A DNA stretch of 58,945 nucleotides from Clostridia bacterium. Lineage in GTDB: Bacteria > Bacillota > Clostridia > Oscillospirales > CAG-272. Below the pieces are notes generated by a model that saw nothing but the letters and a program-made list of their open reading frames with translations, was not told where the DNA came from and did not search any database. Location of the stretch: positions 1-58,945 of the forward strand of contig JAFVQC010000048.1 in assembly GCA_017504995.1 (NCBI GenBank), in the 5' to 3' direction. Position numbers and translations under genes: made by a program. Positions 7,584 through 16,553 of the stretch are shown piece after piece (position 1 is the stretch's first letter; each line of letters opens with the position of its first letter).

Positions 7584-10500
7584 ATGAAAAAGTTTTTGAG
7601 CAAGCGAGTGTTGCCCATATTCATGACCGTTGTAATGCTGCTATCGGTGTGCTTACCCATTGGAGCGTATTCGATCTCCGCGCCGAGCGAGAACGCGGAC
7701 GACGTGTATTACAACATCGTCTTTGAGGACGGTCAGCTGCGGATTCAGCTGAATCCGCAAAAGGTCTATGAAATGGTTCGTGACGGAAACGTGACGAAGG
7801 ATGAGCTGTCAAAGTTCATGCCCGAGGACGTTTGGGCGGTTTTGCAGAAGGGTCAAGGCATTGCGCTTGACGACCTGACGGAGCTATTGTCTGCGTACGT
7901 TACTCCCGAGTTGATCGACGAGATCAAAAAGATCGTTCCCATGGAGGTGTTGGCGAGCCGTTTTGATCTTTCGATGTTCGAGGACGTTCTGACGGTTGAC
8001 GAGCTGACGTCGGTGATTTCGGTTGACGAGCTGATGGCGGGCGTAAGCGACGAGGCGATTAGCGGGTTGATCACGGCGGAGGTTCTGGAGCTTCTGCTGA
8101 ACGAAACCGTGAAAAAAGAGGTTTTGACCGAGGAGTTCGTGGAAGAATTGTTGTTTGCCGAAGGCGATAACTCGGTGATCGAAGCGATTCTTGGCGGCGA
8201 TCTGAAGCCTCAACTCGTGGGCTTGGTGGACGACGCAGTGGTCTCTGCGGTGCTGAGCGAATCGACCAATGCGTTGGTCAAGCTGGTGGAGTCAAAGAAG
8301 GATAGCTTGCTTGCCGACTCTCAGGTGTTGACGGGCTTCAGCAACTATTTGAAGGCGCACAAGGACGTTCTGCCCGACTTTCTGTTGCAGGAGCGCGTAA
8401 AGAACGGCTTGAAGCAGCACCCCGAGATTTTCCTACACGAGGATATTATCGAGATTCTTTTGGCGGATAACGTCATCAACGAAGGAAACCTTCTGACGCT
8501 TTTTGATGGAAGCAATGCCGTGATGGCTGAGCTGGAGAGTTTGTTTGACGCGACGGCGATCGAGAAGGTCATGGGCGTACCCTCCTTCGTGAACCGATTG
8601 ACCGCGAATTCTACGCTGATGAGTCAGTTGGTAACGCCCACGCTGATTGATTCTCTTTACGCGACGGGTTGCATTTCCCCCGAGGCGGTTGCGGTAATCA
8701 ACGAGACGAAGATTGATGCGTTGAAGAACGATGCCGCGGCAATGCAGGCGTTCTGCGACGAATACGGAATCGAGCTTGCGGATCTGCAGAAATATCATTT
8801 GGGGCAGATCACCTCAGACGCATTGTTGGCAAACGTTTCGGCGGCAAAGCTGATCGAGGACGGTTATGCAAGCATCAACGAGACGGAAGCGAGAGCGCAG
8901 CTGATCGCGATTCTTACCAACGCGAACCACCCGAAGCGTGGCGAGGTTCTTGCGGCGGTGACCGACAGCGTCAAGGCGGACGGCTTTGATCTGGATACGT
9001 ACTGGGGATTTGTGGACGAGGCGACCTTTGACGTGATCGTGCACGATATCCTGACCCCCGCAAGGATCCATTCATGGTTTGAGGCGCATCCCGAGGTGTT
9101 TGGCACACTGTTCCGATCGCTCAATTCTACTACGGTAGACGGAATTTATAATGCCTTCCACGATATGCCCGAGGAGGATCTCCTTGCGATCATGACGGCG
9201 CACATGAGCGACGTGGCAAGCACCGTGGGAGTGGAAGCGTTCTTTGAATTTGAAAAATTCGATCCCGTTGCGTTGATTCGCGAGATCGGCGGAGAGAAGG
9301 GCTATTTCTACTTTGTTGATAAAAAACACGTGACGGTAGAGGAAATCGCCGCCGCGATCGGAAACGGAAACGCTAGCGAGGGCTATAAAAAGCTTCTTCG
9401 CCTGATCGGCACGGAAACCATTTTGGAAAAGATTGGTGCAGCGCCGTTCATTCCTTACGTAAGCTTTACCGATATCGTTACCGCCGCAGGCGGATACGAT
9501 AAGGCGTTGAGATGGTATACCTATGAAGAAATAGCGGCAATTTTCCGCGAGATCGGAGTCGATAAGCTTCGCGCGTTCCTGACCGACACGGGTATCGTGA
9601 CCGATCTTGACCTAAAGGGAATCGCTACCGAGATCGTTGACTTGCTTCGTGACAAAAAGGATCAATTGAAGGCGTTGGCAAAGGAATGCGTGAATCGCCT
9701 GAGCCAGATCTTCCTTTTGGACGTAGACAGCATTACCGTCAACGGAACGAGAGTGGCGCATTACGGAACGATCGATCTGCAGGCGCTTGTAACCGAGCTT
9801 TTGCAGGCGATTCCCGATATTGACGATTTCCTCGCGATGAGCGAAGGGGATACCTTTGCCGCCCTCGGCTTTGAGGTGATCGGTGTAGACGGATCCTTCC
9901 GTACGGGCTTGCGTGTTTCCGTGGAATTCATCGGAGACTTTACCGAGCTACAGGAATTTGCCGAAGCCTATGCGGATTATTTCCGCTTTGACGTGTCCGA
10001 CGATATGGATATTGCCGTGGAGACGGTGCTGCCTTCGGTTGCTGCCGATCTGTACGAAAAGGCGTTGACCTCGGATCGCGTGCCCGACAGTCTGAAAAAG
10101 AAGCTGTTGGAGCTTCCGAGCATGACGGTGACGGACGCCGCCGAGATGCTTCGTGCGTTGACCGACGAGGAATTGCAGACCGCCGTTGACACCTTCGGTG
10201 AAAAGGCGGAATCGATCCGCGACAAGGCTTACGACGCGATTGACGACAAATTCGGTTCGATCTTTGACAAATTCGGAGCTGCGAAAAAGGCAGAGGAAGC
10301 GGCAAAGGCGGCAGTGGAAAAGATCCTTGGCGCGGTTACGGATATCCAAAAGCTTCGCCGCGCGTTGGATAAGGCGGCGGACGTAATCGAAGCCACCGCA
10401 GGCACGTTCGGCGCGGACACGACTGTTGCTGACTGGTATGTGGCAAACGGACAGTTTGTGACCGATACCTTTGAGCTTGAAGTGAATCTGTATGAAAAAA

Positions 10501-13500
10501 TCAACAAATTCATTTCCTTGCCCGACGATATTCTTCCTATATTTAATAATAATATGACGGTATCGGGTTCGCTGTCTCTTGACGTGACGTTGACCGACGT
10601 ATACCGCCTACAGATTACCGACGAGGAAGCGAATCTACATACCTTCTTCCTTCCCGCGGGCGTATCTGCCGACGTGCTTTCGGATTTCAACCTGAAATAC
10701 GAGTTTGAGGCGGGCTGGACCATGCCTGCGGCGGATACCGAACTGTTTGCTGACAATTTGTTTTTGATCGAATTCTACAGCGAGAACCACGAATTGGTAG
10801 GCACGGTAGGTTATACCGAGGACAAAGCGCCCGACGAGACGCGTTATCCCGCCGTTCCCCAAAAGAACGGATATACGGGCGTGTGGGAGGACTTTACCGA
10901 CCGCCTGTGGACCGAAAAGGTCATCAAGGTATATCCCGTTTATACCGCGGAAATCTATAAGGTTGAGTTCTACGCGGAAGGAAAGCTCGTAGACTTCTTT
11001 ACCTATACCGTGGACGATCATTCCAATCGGTTTACCCCCGACGTTCCCGATCACTCCAATCCCGGTTATATCAACGGAGCGTGGTACGTGAACGGCGTGG
11101 CGTGGGCGGACTACGAGCTGACCTACGGTAATGTGACCGTTACTGCGGTTTACGAGTTGAAGCCGTTCACGGGTTCGATCGTTGCTTACAGCGGTATGGA
11201 TGCTGAAACGGCGCAAAGATGGTCAAATCTGACGTTTGAATATGACGTAGAGCACACGAGGCTGTCGCTGGCTCTTCCCGAGGATCCCACGAACATCATT
11301 TGGGGTTATACCTTCGATACCTTCTATATTGACGAAGACCACAACGGCGTGTTGGATAAGAATATCGATACCCGTTTGGAGAAATACGTTCCCGAAGCGC
11401 AGACCTTCCGTATGTTCCGCATGATGAGAAGTACGGCAATCACGGTGGAATACTCGCTTCCCGAGGGATATCTGATGGATCCCGAGAACGTGCGAGAACT
11501 GGATCTGGTGATGGCGTTCGATCTAAACGAATATTCCGTAACCTTCCTTGACAATAACGGCAATCCCGTGACCGAACAGAACGGCGACTATATCTACACG
11601 ATTCTCGATACGTCGATCACGACTCCCGAAGTGCCCGAAATTGCGGGTAAGACGGGCGCGTGGTACGTTTGCGACGAGGACGGCAACGTGACCGATACGC
11701 TGTGGAGCGCTTACGACATGAGCGCCTCCGCGCGGGATATCGTGGTGCAGGCAGTCTATACGCCCATCGACTATACCGTAACCTTCTTTGATAAGAACGG
11801 CAACGAGGTCGGCAAGTTCACGTATAACGTAGAAGACTATTCTAAGGTCTATACGCCCGATATGCCCGCAACGCCTTCCTATTACGTAGACGGCAGCGGA
11901 AAATGGTATATTTGTGACGAGTACGACAATCCTACCGACGTGGAGTGGAATCCCAACAATCTCTTTATCGGTGACTTTATCGTCAAGGCGGGCTATACGC
12001 CCATTGAGTATACCGTTACCTTTAAGGATGAGGCGGGCAATCCTCTCGGATCGGACACCTATACCGTAGAAGATTACTCTCTTACCGTTCCTTCCTTCGC
12101 GGATAGAACCGCCGAAGGCTACGCGGGCGGCTGGTACGTTTGGGACGAAACGACCCAGAAATGGAACGCATGGAGCGTTCAGTCCTTGACCAACGGCAAC
12201 GTGACCGTGGTTCTCCGCTACGTTCCCATTCAATACACCGTTTCCTTCTGGGCGAACGACGTACTCTACGCGGAGCAGTTCTACACCGTAGACGATTATA
12301 GCGGTCTGCAATTTGTTCCTTCCGTTCCCGCATCCGTACAAGCGGGCTATGGTAACGGAAAGTGGTACGTGTTTGTCGAAGGACAAAAGACGGTTTTGTG
12401 GGCAGATTACGAATACAGGGCATCGATTGGCAATATTGAGGTTCGTGCGGTATACGAGGTGATTCCCTTTACCGTAACCTTCGTGGACGCCAAGACGGGC
12501 AGAGAAATCGATTCGATTACCTATACCGTTAACAACCGTGAGGAAATGACGATCCCCGGCGTTCCTTCTGTGGAATACTACGAGAACGGACGTTGGTGCT
12601 TGAAGGACGGCGACGAATACGAGCTATGGGATCAATCGTTGAATCTGGAAAATCTGACGGTATATGCCGTCTACGACGCGATTCCATACGCCGTAACCTT
12701 CGTAGACGCCAAGACGGGCAATACGCTGAATACGCTGATCTATACCTTCGATAACCGCAACAGCGTAAGCGTTCCTTCCGTTCCCACCAAGACGCATTAT
12801 GAGAACGGCCGTTGGTGCTTGAAGAACGGTGACGACTACGTATTGTGGAATCAGTCGTTGAACTGCGAGAACCTGACGGTATACGCGGTTTACGATGCGA
12901 CGAAATATACCGTAACCTTTAAGGACGCCAAGACGGGCAACACGCTGGACATTCTTACGATCACCTATACCGTCGAGGACGATCTGACGGCGATCACCGT
13001 TTCCGATCCGCCTCAGATGGCATATTATGAGAACGGACGTTGGTGTCTGGATGCCAACGGTACGACCGAGTGGAATGAGTCGCTGAACTACGAGAACCTG
13101 ACGGTATATGCGGTTTACGACGCGACCCTATACACCGTAACCTTCAAGGACGCCAAGACGGGCGCGACGTTGGATACGCTGTCCTATACCGTGGAAAACC
13201 GCGCAAGCGCGACGATTCCTTCCGTTCCCACCAAGACGCATTATGAAAACGGCCGTTGGTGCTTGGAAGCGAACGGTACGACCGAGTGGAATGAGTCGCT
13301 GAACTGCGAGAATCTGACGGTATACGCGGTTTACGACGCGACCCAATACACCGTAACCTTCAAGGACGCCAAGACGGGCACGACGTTGGATACGCTGTCC
13401 TATACCGTGGAAAACCGTGACAGTACGACCGTTCCTGCCGTAGCAAGTAAGCTCCATTACGATACGGACGGCAAGTGGTACAAGGATGCCAGCGGTACGA

Positions 13501-14957
13501 CCGAGTGGAATCAGGAGCTGAACTACGAGAATCTGACGGTATACGCAATCTATTCGCCTCATAACTACACCGCAAGCTACACCTACGGTGACGTCAGCGG
13601 TTCGGTTTCCTTTAACGTAGAGCAGGGCGGCTTCGAGCTTCCCATTCCCACCAAGGAGCACTACGTCTTTGATACGTGGTACATTGATTCCGACGGCGTG
13701 GCAGGACCTTCCGCAGGCGATATCCGTTTGACCATGCAGCAGGCGGCAGCCTTCGGTCTTGCCCGCAATTCCGCGGCGCAGAGCGCTATGTTCCTGTTGC
13801 CCACAGGTACGCAGATGCCCGGCGGTGACGTCAATCTGTATCCTACCTTTACGGCGATATCCTACGATATTTTCTTTGTGGAAGGCGATCAGGTTTCGGT
13901 GATCTTCAGCTACACCATCGAGAATTGGCAGACCATCGTGCCTCCCACGCTGACGTCTCGGGTGGGCTACACCGCGCAGTGGTGCTATCAGAGTGGCGAC
14001 GCATATCTGCCTTGGTCGGTTGATATGCTGCAAAACGGCGGTGACGTGACCGTATACGCGATCTACACGCCCATTACCTACACCGCAACCTTTAAGGCAG
14101 ATGGTCAAGTGGTCGGAACAGTACAATTTACCGTGGAACAGACCGAGCTTCTCGGTATTCCCGCCGTTCCCGCCAAGAAGGGATACAACGGCGTATGGTC
14201 CGCTTACGAGATCAAGGCGGAGGATATGACCATTGAGGCGGTTTATACCTTGATTCAGTATACCGCAACCTTTATCGCGGACGGCATTGAGATCGCGAAG
14301 GTGAACTTTACCGTGCTGGATACCTCCATTGAAGAACCCGAGGTTCCCGCCAAGGAAGGCTATACGGGCGTATGGCAGTCCTACGAGCTGGATGCGGCAG
14401 ACGTGGTGATCCACGCCGTCTATACTCCCATTGATGGGGGAGACGATGGCGAAAAGGGTGGATTCCCGTGGTGGATCCTGATTCTGATCATCGTGATGCT
14501 TCTCGCCGCGCTGATCATCGTGATACTGGTGCTGAAGAACCGTTCGGATGACGACGACGATACGACGCCTCCCGCGCCCGTAGTCGCGCCCGAGCCTGAA
14601 CCCGAGCCCGAGCCTGAAGAGCCCGTGGTACTGGAGACGGTGGACGTGGAAACGGCGGATTCGTTGATGAGTGACGCGGACGCGATCGCGGCAATCGAGA
14701 TCGTATTTGCATCGAGAGTGGAAGGACCGAAGGGAATCGTGAACATTGATGCGATCAACGAAGCCTTTGCGGCAGGAGAGACCGTGGATCTGGATTCCTT
14801 GAAGGCGAAGAAGCTTCTTGCAAAGAAGACCACTCGCTATAAGGTTCTGGCAAACGGACATCTGGATAAGCCCCTGACGGTGGTGGCAGACCAGTTCTCT
14901 GTTCAGGCGATCAAGATGATCACCTTGACAGGCGGTCACGCAGTCCAGAAAAAATAA
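7584..14957 (+). CDS. Giant surface protein with uL15-like cytoplasmic tail
   Basis: The protein has 2457 residues from ATG 7584 (AGGTGG RBS six bases upstream). Residues 1-28 form a signal peptide. Residues ~40-950 are a helical region of many short D/E/L-rich helices that I cannot assign. From base 10760 to 14430 lie about 15 units of 60-75 residues with the plan YTVTFxDxxG...YTVEDxS...VP...GxWY...NxTVxAVYxPI, like Listeria-Bacteroides (Flg_new/InlB B) beta-grasp repeats. Units 8-12 are nearly identical even in DNA. A membrane segment at ~2292-2320 is followed by an Asp run, a Pro-Glu linker and ~75 residues that align by eye with the C-terminal domain of ribosomal protein L15 (VNIDAINEAF, VDLDSLKAKKLL, YKVLANGHLDKPLTV). 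The bulk should be outside the cell and the L15-like tail inside. Function unknown. Confidence 0.85.
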   Translation: MKKFLSKRVLPIFMTVVMLLSVCLPIGAYSISAPSENADDVYYNIVFEDGQLRIQLNPQKVYEMVRDGNVTKDELSKFMPEDVWAVLQKGQGIALDDLTELLSAYVTPELIDEIKKIVPMEVLASRFDLSMFEDVLTVDELTSVISVDELMAGVSDEAISGLITAEVLELLLNETVKKEVLTEEFVEELLFAEGDNSVIEAILGGDLKPQLVGLVDDAVVSAVLSESTNALVKLVESKKDSLLADSQVLTGFSNYLKAHKDVLPDFLLQERVKNGLKQHPEIFLHEDIIEILLADNVINEGNLLTLFDGSNAVMAELESLFDATAIEKVMGVPSFVNRLTANSTLMSQLVTPTLIDSLYATGCISPEAVAVINETKIDALKNDAAAMQAFCDEYGIELADLQKYHLGQITSDALLANVSAAKLIEDGYASINETEARAQLIAILTNANHPKRGEVLAAVTDSVKADGFDLDTYWGFVDEATFDVIVHDILTPARIHSWFEAHPEVFGTLFRSLNSTTVDGIYNAFHDMPEEDLLAIMTAHMSDVASTVGVEAFFEFEKFDPVALIREIGGEKGYFYFVDKKHVTVEEIAAAIGNGNASEGYKKLLRLIGTETILEKIGAAPFIPYVSFTDIVTAAGGYDKALRWYTYEEIAAIFREIGVDKLRAFLTDTGIVTDLDLKGIATEIVDLLRDKKDQLKALAKECVNRLSQIFLLDVDSITVNGTRVAHYGTIDLQALVTELLQAIPDIDDFLAMSEGDTFAALGFEVIGVDGSFRTGLRVSVEFIGDFTELQEFAEAYADYFRFDVSDDMDIAVETVLPSVAADLYEKALTSDRVPDSLKKKLLELPSMTVTDAAEMLRALTDEELQTAVDTFGEKAESIRDKAYDAIDDKFGSIFDKFGAAKKAEEAAKAAVEKILGAVTDIQKLRRALDKAADVIEATAGTFGADTTVADWYVANGQFVTDTFELEVNLYEKINKFISLPDDILPIFNNNMTVSGSLSLDVTLTDVYRLQITDEEANLHTFFLPAGVSADVLSDFNLKYEFEAGWTMPAADTELFADNLFLIEFYSENHELVGTVGYTEDKAPDETRYPAVPQKNGYTGVWEDFTDRLWTEKVIKVYPVYTAEIYKVEFYAEGKLVDFFTYTVDDHSNRFTPDVPDHSNPGYINGAWYVNGVAWADYELTYGNVTVTAVYELKPFTGSIVAYSGMDAETAQRWSNLTFEYDVEHTRLSLALPEDPTNIIWGYTFDTFYIDEDHNGVLDKNIDTRLEKYVPEAQTFRMFRMMRSTAITVEYSLPEGYLMDPENVRELDLVMAFDLNEYSVTFLDNNGNPVTEQNGDYIYTILDTSITTPEVPEIAGKTGAWYVCDEDGNVTDTLWSAYDMSASARDIVVQAVYTPIDYTVTFFDKNGNEVGKFTYNVEDYSKVYTPDMPATPSYYVDGSGKWYICDEYDNPTDVEWNPNNLFIGDFIVKAGYTPIEYTVTFKDEAGNPLGSDTYTVEDYSLTVPSFADRTAEGYAGGWYVWDETTQKWNAWSVQSLTNGNVTVVLRYVPIQYTVSFWANDVLYAEQFYTVDDYSGLQFVPSVPASVQAGYGNGKWYVFVEGQKTVLWADYEYRASIGNIEVRAVYEVIPFTVTFVDAKTGREIDSITYTVNNREEMTIPGVPSVEYYENGRWCLKDGDEYELWDQSLNLENLTVYAVYDAIPYAVTFVDAKTGNTLNTLIYTFDNRNSVSVPSVPTKTHYENGRWCLKNGDDYVLWNQSLNCENLTVYAVYDATKYTVTFKDAKTGNTLDILTITYTVEDDLTAITVSDPPQMAYYENGRWCLDANGTTEWNESLNYENLTVYAVYDATLYTVTFKDAKTGATLDTLSYTVENRASATIPSVPTKTHYENGRWCLEANGTTEWNESLNCENLTVYAVYDATQYTVTFKDAKTGTTLDTLSYTVENRDSTTVPAVASKLHYDTDGKWYKDASGTTEWNQELNYENLTVYAIYSPHNYTASYTYGDVSGSVSFNVEQGGFELPIPTKEHYVFDTWYIDSDGVAGPSAGDIRLTMQQAAAFGLARNSAAQSAMFLLPTGTQMPGGDVNLYPTFTAISYDIFFVEGDQVSVIFSYTIENWQTIVPPTLTSRVGYTAQWCYQSGDAYLPWSVDMLQNGGDVTVYAIYTPITYTATFKADGQVVGTVQFTVEQTELLGIPAVPAKKGYNGVWSAYEIKAEDMTIEAVYTLIQYTATFIADGIEIAKVNFTVLDTSIEEPEVPAKEGYTGVWQSYELDAADVVIHAVYTPIDGGDDGEKGGFPWWILILIIVMLLAALIIVILVLKNRSDDDDDTTPPAPVVAPEPEPEPEPEEPVVLETVDVETADSLMSDADAIAAIEIVFASRVEGPKGIVNIDAINEAFAAGETVDLDSLKAKKLLAKKTTRYKVLANGHLDKPLTVVADQFSVQAIKMITLTGGHAVQKK
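12470..13560 (+). repeat. Near-identical tandem repeats inside the giant gene
   Basis: Five consecutive units with a period of about 216-225 bp encode almost the same repeat domain. The blocks starting near 13116 and 13333 are nearly base-for-base equal. The DNA-level identity points to recent duplication or gene conversion and predicts copy-number variation. Confidence 0.8.
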
Positions 14958-14972
14958 AAAATAATCCCAATC

Positions 14973-15017
14973 GGCGGCGATCTGCTACGGTAGGTCGCCG
15001 CCAAGGCTTTCTTTTTT
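14973..15017 (+). terminator. Terminator after the giant gene
   Basis: The stem GGCGGCGA/TCGCCGCC (14973-14980 and 14995-15002) has a 14-base loop and is followed by a T-rich run. It starts 16 bases past the stop. Confidence 0.75.
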
Positions 15018-15130
15018 GAAAAAATCAAAAAAAATCCAAATTTTTTTGCAAAAAACTCTGTACAAACGAAGAATTTAGTGATAAAATAATAATTGATCTT
15101 TTTATTTATACAAACAAAGGAGTAGGATGT

Positions 15131-15829
15131 ATGAAAAAGCTGTACGCAGGAAAAACGAAGGACGTATACGAGCTGGAAAACGGCAACGTGCTGTTGAAGT
15201 TCAAGGACGATTGCACGGGCAAGGACGGCGTGTTCGATCCGGGTGAGAACAGCGTTGGTTTGACCATTGAGGGAATCGGCAAGGCGAACCTGGAAACCTC
15301 GGTTCACTATTTTGAATTGTTGAAGCAGGCGGGCATCAAGACCCACTACGTCAGCGCAAACGTGGCGGAAGCGACCATGGAGGTTCTTCCCGCGGAGTGC
15401 TTCGGTAAGGCGCAGGGCGGTAACGGTCTGGAGGTTATTTGCCGTTTGGTTGCAACGGGCAGTTTTATCCGCAGATACGGTGAATATATCAAGGACGGCA
15501 CGGTGCTTGAGGGCGGTTACGTAGAGTGCACCTTTAAGAACGACGCAAAGGGCGACCCGTTGGTAACGGGCGAGGGCTTGGCGGCGCTGGGCGTTATGAC
15601 TCCCGCCATGTTCGAGAGCATGAAGGAGCAGACCCTCAAGATCACCAAGATCGTTGCGGACGACCTGAAGTCCATTGGTCTTGATCTGTGGGATATCAAG
15701 TTTGAGTTCGGCTATAACAACGGCGAAGTGATCCTCATTGACGAGATCGCGTCGGGTAATATGCGCGTTTACAAGGACGGCAAGATCGTAGACCCCGTTG
15801 AGCTGACCAAGCTGATTCTGAATCGATAA
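15131..15829 (+). CDS. purC: SAICAR synthetase PurC
   Basis: Phosphoribosylaminoimidazole-succinocarboxamide synthase, 232 residues, joins aspartate to CAIR with ATP in step 8 of purine synthesis in the cytoplasm. The opening [11 protein letters not shown] is the ATP-binding start of the family, and the ends [16 protein letters not shown] and [12 protein letters not shown] are characteristic. ATG 15131 has an AAAGGAG RBS ten bases upstream. The gene stands alone, away from other pur genes. I see no purine riboswitch in the 170-base upstream gap, only a weak promoter candidate (TGTACA, 17 bp, TAAAAT at about 15081-15086). Confidence 0.93.
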   Translation: MKKLYAGKTKDVYELENGNVLLKFKDDCTGKDGVFDPGENSVGLTIEGIGKANLETSVHYFELLKQAGIKTHYVSANVAEATMEVLPAECFGKAQGGNGLEVICRLVATGSFIRRYGEYIKDGTVLEGGYVECTFKNDAKGDPLVTGEGLAALGVMTPAMFESMKEQTLKITKIVADDLKSIGLDLWDIKFEFGYNNGEVILIDEIASGNMRVYKDGKIVDPVELTKLILNR

Positions 15830-15837
15830 TTTTAAAT

Positions 15838-15876
15838 AGGATGCGTTAGGACGCGTTAGGACGCGTTAGGACGCGT
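15838..15876. repeat. Tandem 10-bp repeat
   Basis: Four head-to-tail copies of AGGAYGCGTT, the last one base short, lie nine bases after the purC stop codon. Confidence 0.85.
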
Positions 15877-15965
15877 GAAGGGGGAACTTCTTTCGAGAAG
15901 TTCCCCCTTCAAATCCCCTTCAAGAACTTGCTTGCAAGTTCTTGGGGATTCTTATTTCTCTTTTT
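15877..15965 (+). terminator. Double hairpin after purC
   Basis: Hairpin 1 is a 14-bp stem (15877-15890 and 15897-15910) with loop TTTCGA. Hairpin 2, at about 15913-15953, pairs AAGAACTTGC with GCAAGTTCTT inside an outer AATCCCC/GGGGATT stem and is followed by T-rich sequence. Relatives of hairpin 1, with compensating base changes, occur at 43391, 45241 and 49647. Confidence 0.7.
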
Positions 15966-15984
15966 TATTGTTTGTAATGAAAAC

Positions 15985-16079
15985 GGGAGGAGCAAGCCCC
16001 CGCCCTACGGTAAAACAACCGAATTTCCACAATCAATCGGCGAACAGGAAAGGCATCGTTTACCGCAAGGTTCGCCCGC
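15985..16079. repeat. Partial palindrome-armed element (half copy E)
   Basis: A left-type arm (imperfect hairpin 15985-16005 followed by CTAC) leads into the AATTTCCACAATCAATCGGCGAA block that also flanks copies A and B. No matching right arm is found before copy D begins. It appears to be a fragment within a composite of nested elements. Confidence 0.55.
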
Positions 16080-16146
16080 GGGTCATTCGTGAATGACCCC
16101 TACAAAAGATAACACAATCATCGTAGGGGCGATTCATGAATCGCCC
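16080..16146. repeat. Palindrome-armed element, short copy D
   Basis: This copy is 67 bp. The left arm is hairpin GGGTCATTC/GAATGACCC plus CTAC (16080-16103). The right arm is GTAG plus hairpin GGGCGATTC/GAATCGCCC (16123-16146). The arms differ from one another, but each is a perfect hairpin. The core is only about 19 bases. Confidence 0.75.
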
Positions 16147-16176
16147 GCAAAAAACGAAAAATTTGCGAACGAAAAC

Positions 16177-16317
16177 GGGAGCACCAAGGCGCTCCCCTAC
16201 CGTCTCTTGAAGAATATTGTTTTCGGTAGCCGTGAAGATATTCATTGACCGTTGTTTCAAAAGGATGGTGTCCGATGGTTTCCTTCAATCTTGGTAGGGG
16301 AGGGGCTTGCTCCTCCC
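16177..16317. repeat. Palindrome-armed element, copy C (inverted)
   Basis: This 141-bp copy is inverted relative to copy A. The left arm is hairpin GGGAGC/GCTCCC plus CTAC (16177-16200); the right arm is GTAG plus a GGGAGG/CCTCCC hairpin (16294-16317). The core keeps GTCTCTTGAA near the left arm and TTTCAAAAGRATGGTGTCCG near the right, matching copy A read on the other strand. The remaining sequence 16318-16553 has one more GTAG-type half arm (about 16340-16360) and no gene. Confidence 0.75.
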
Positions 16318-16553
16318 GCTTGTTGTCAAGAAATTTTTCACGGTAGGGAGGAGTTCCTTTTTGCAAAGAAAAATCTCTCAATTTGCGAAAATTTCACACA
16401 AAAAACACAGGATTTTTAGGCAAAGTGGGGAGGTGTTCATAAAATGTTTATAATTTTATGCTATACTATACTCTGTGTTGTTGTCTCTTGAAAATCAGAG
16501 CACTTTTCACGGGACAAAAGGACGAAAAAATCAGGAAAGGAACTTCCCGAATT

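Noticed and set aside
13128..14939. Long minus-strand open frame opposite the giant surface gene
   Set aside because: It mirrors the repetitive, codon-biased sense gene, has no RBS or promoter, and its product is a basic repetitive string without any domain.
14958..15130. Purine riboswitch before purC
   Set aside because: No three-helix core or conserved loop sequence is recognisable; the gap holds a terminator and AT-rich DNA.
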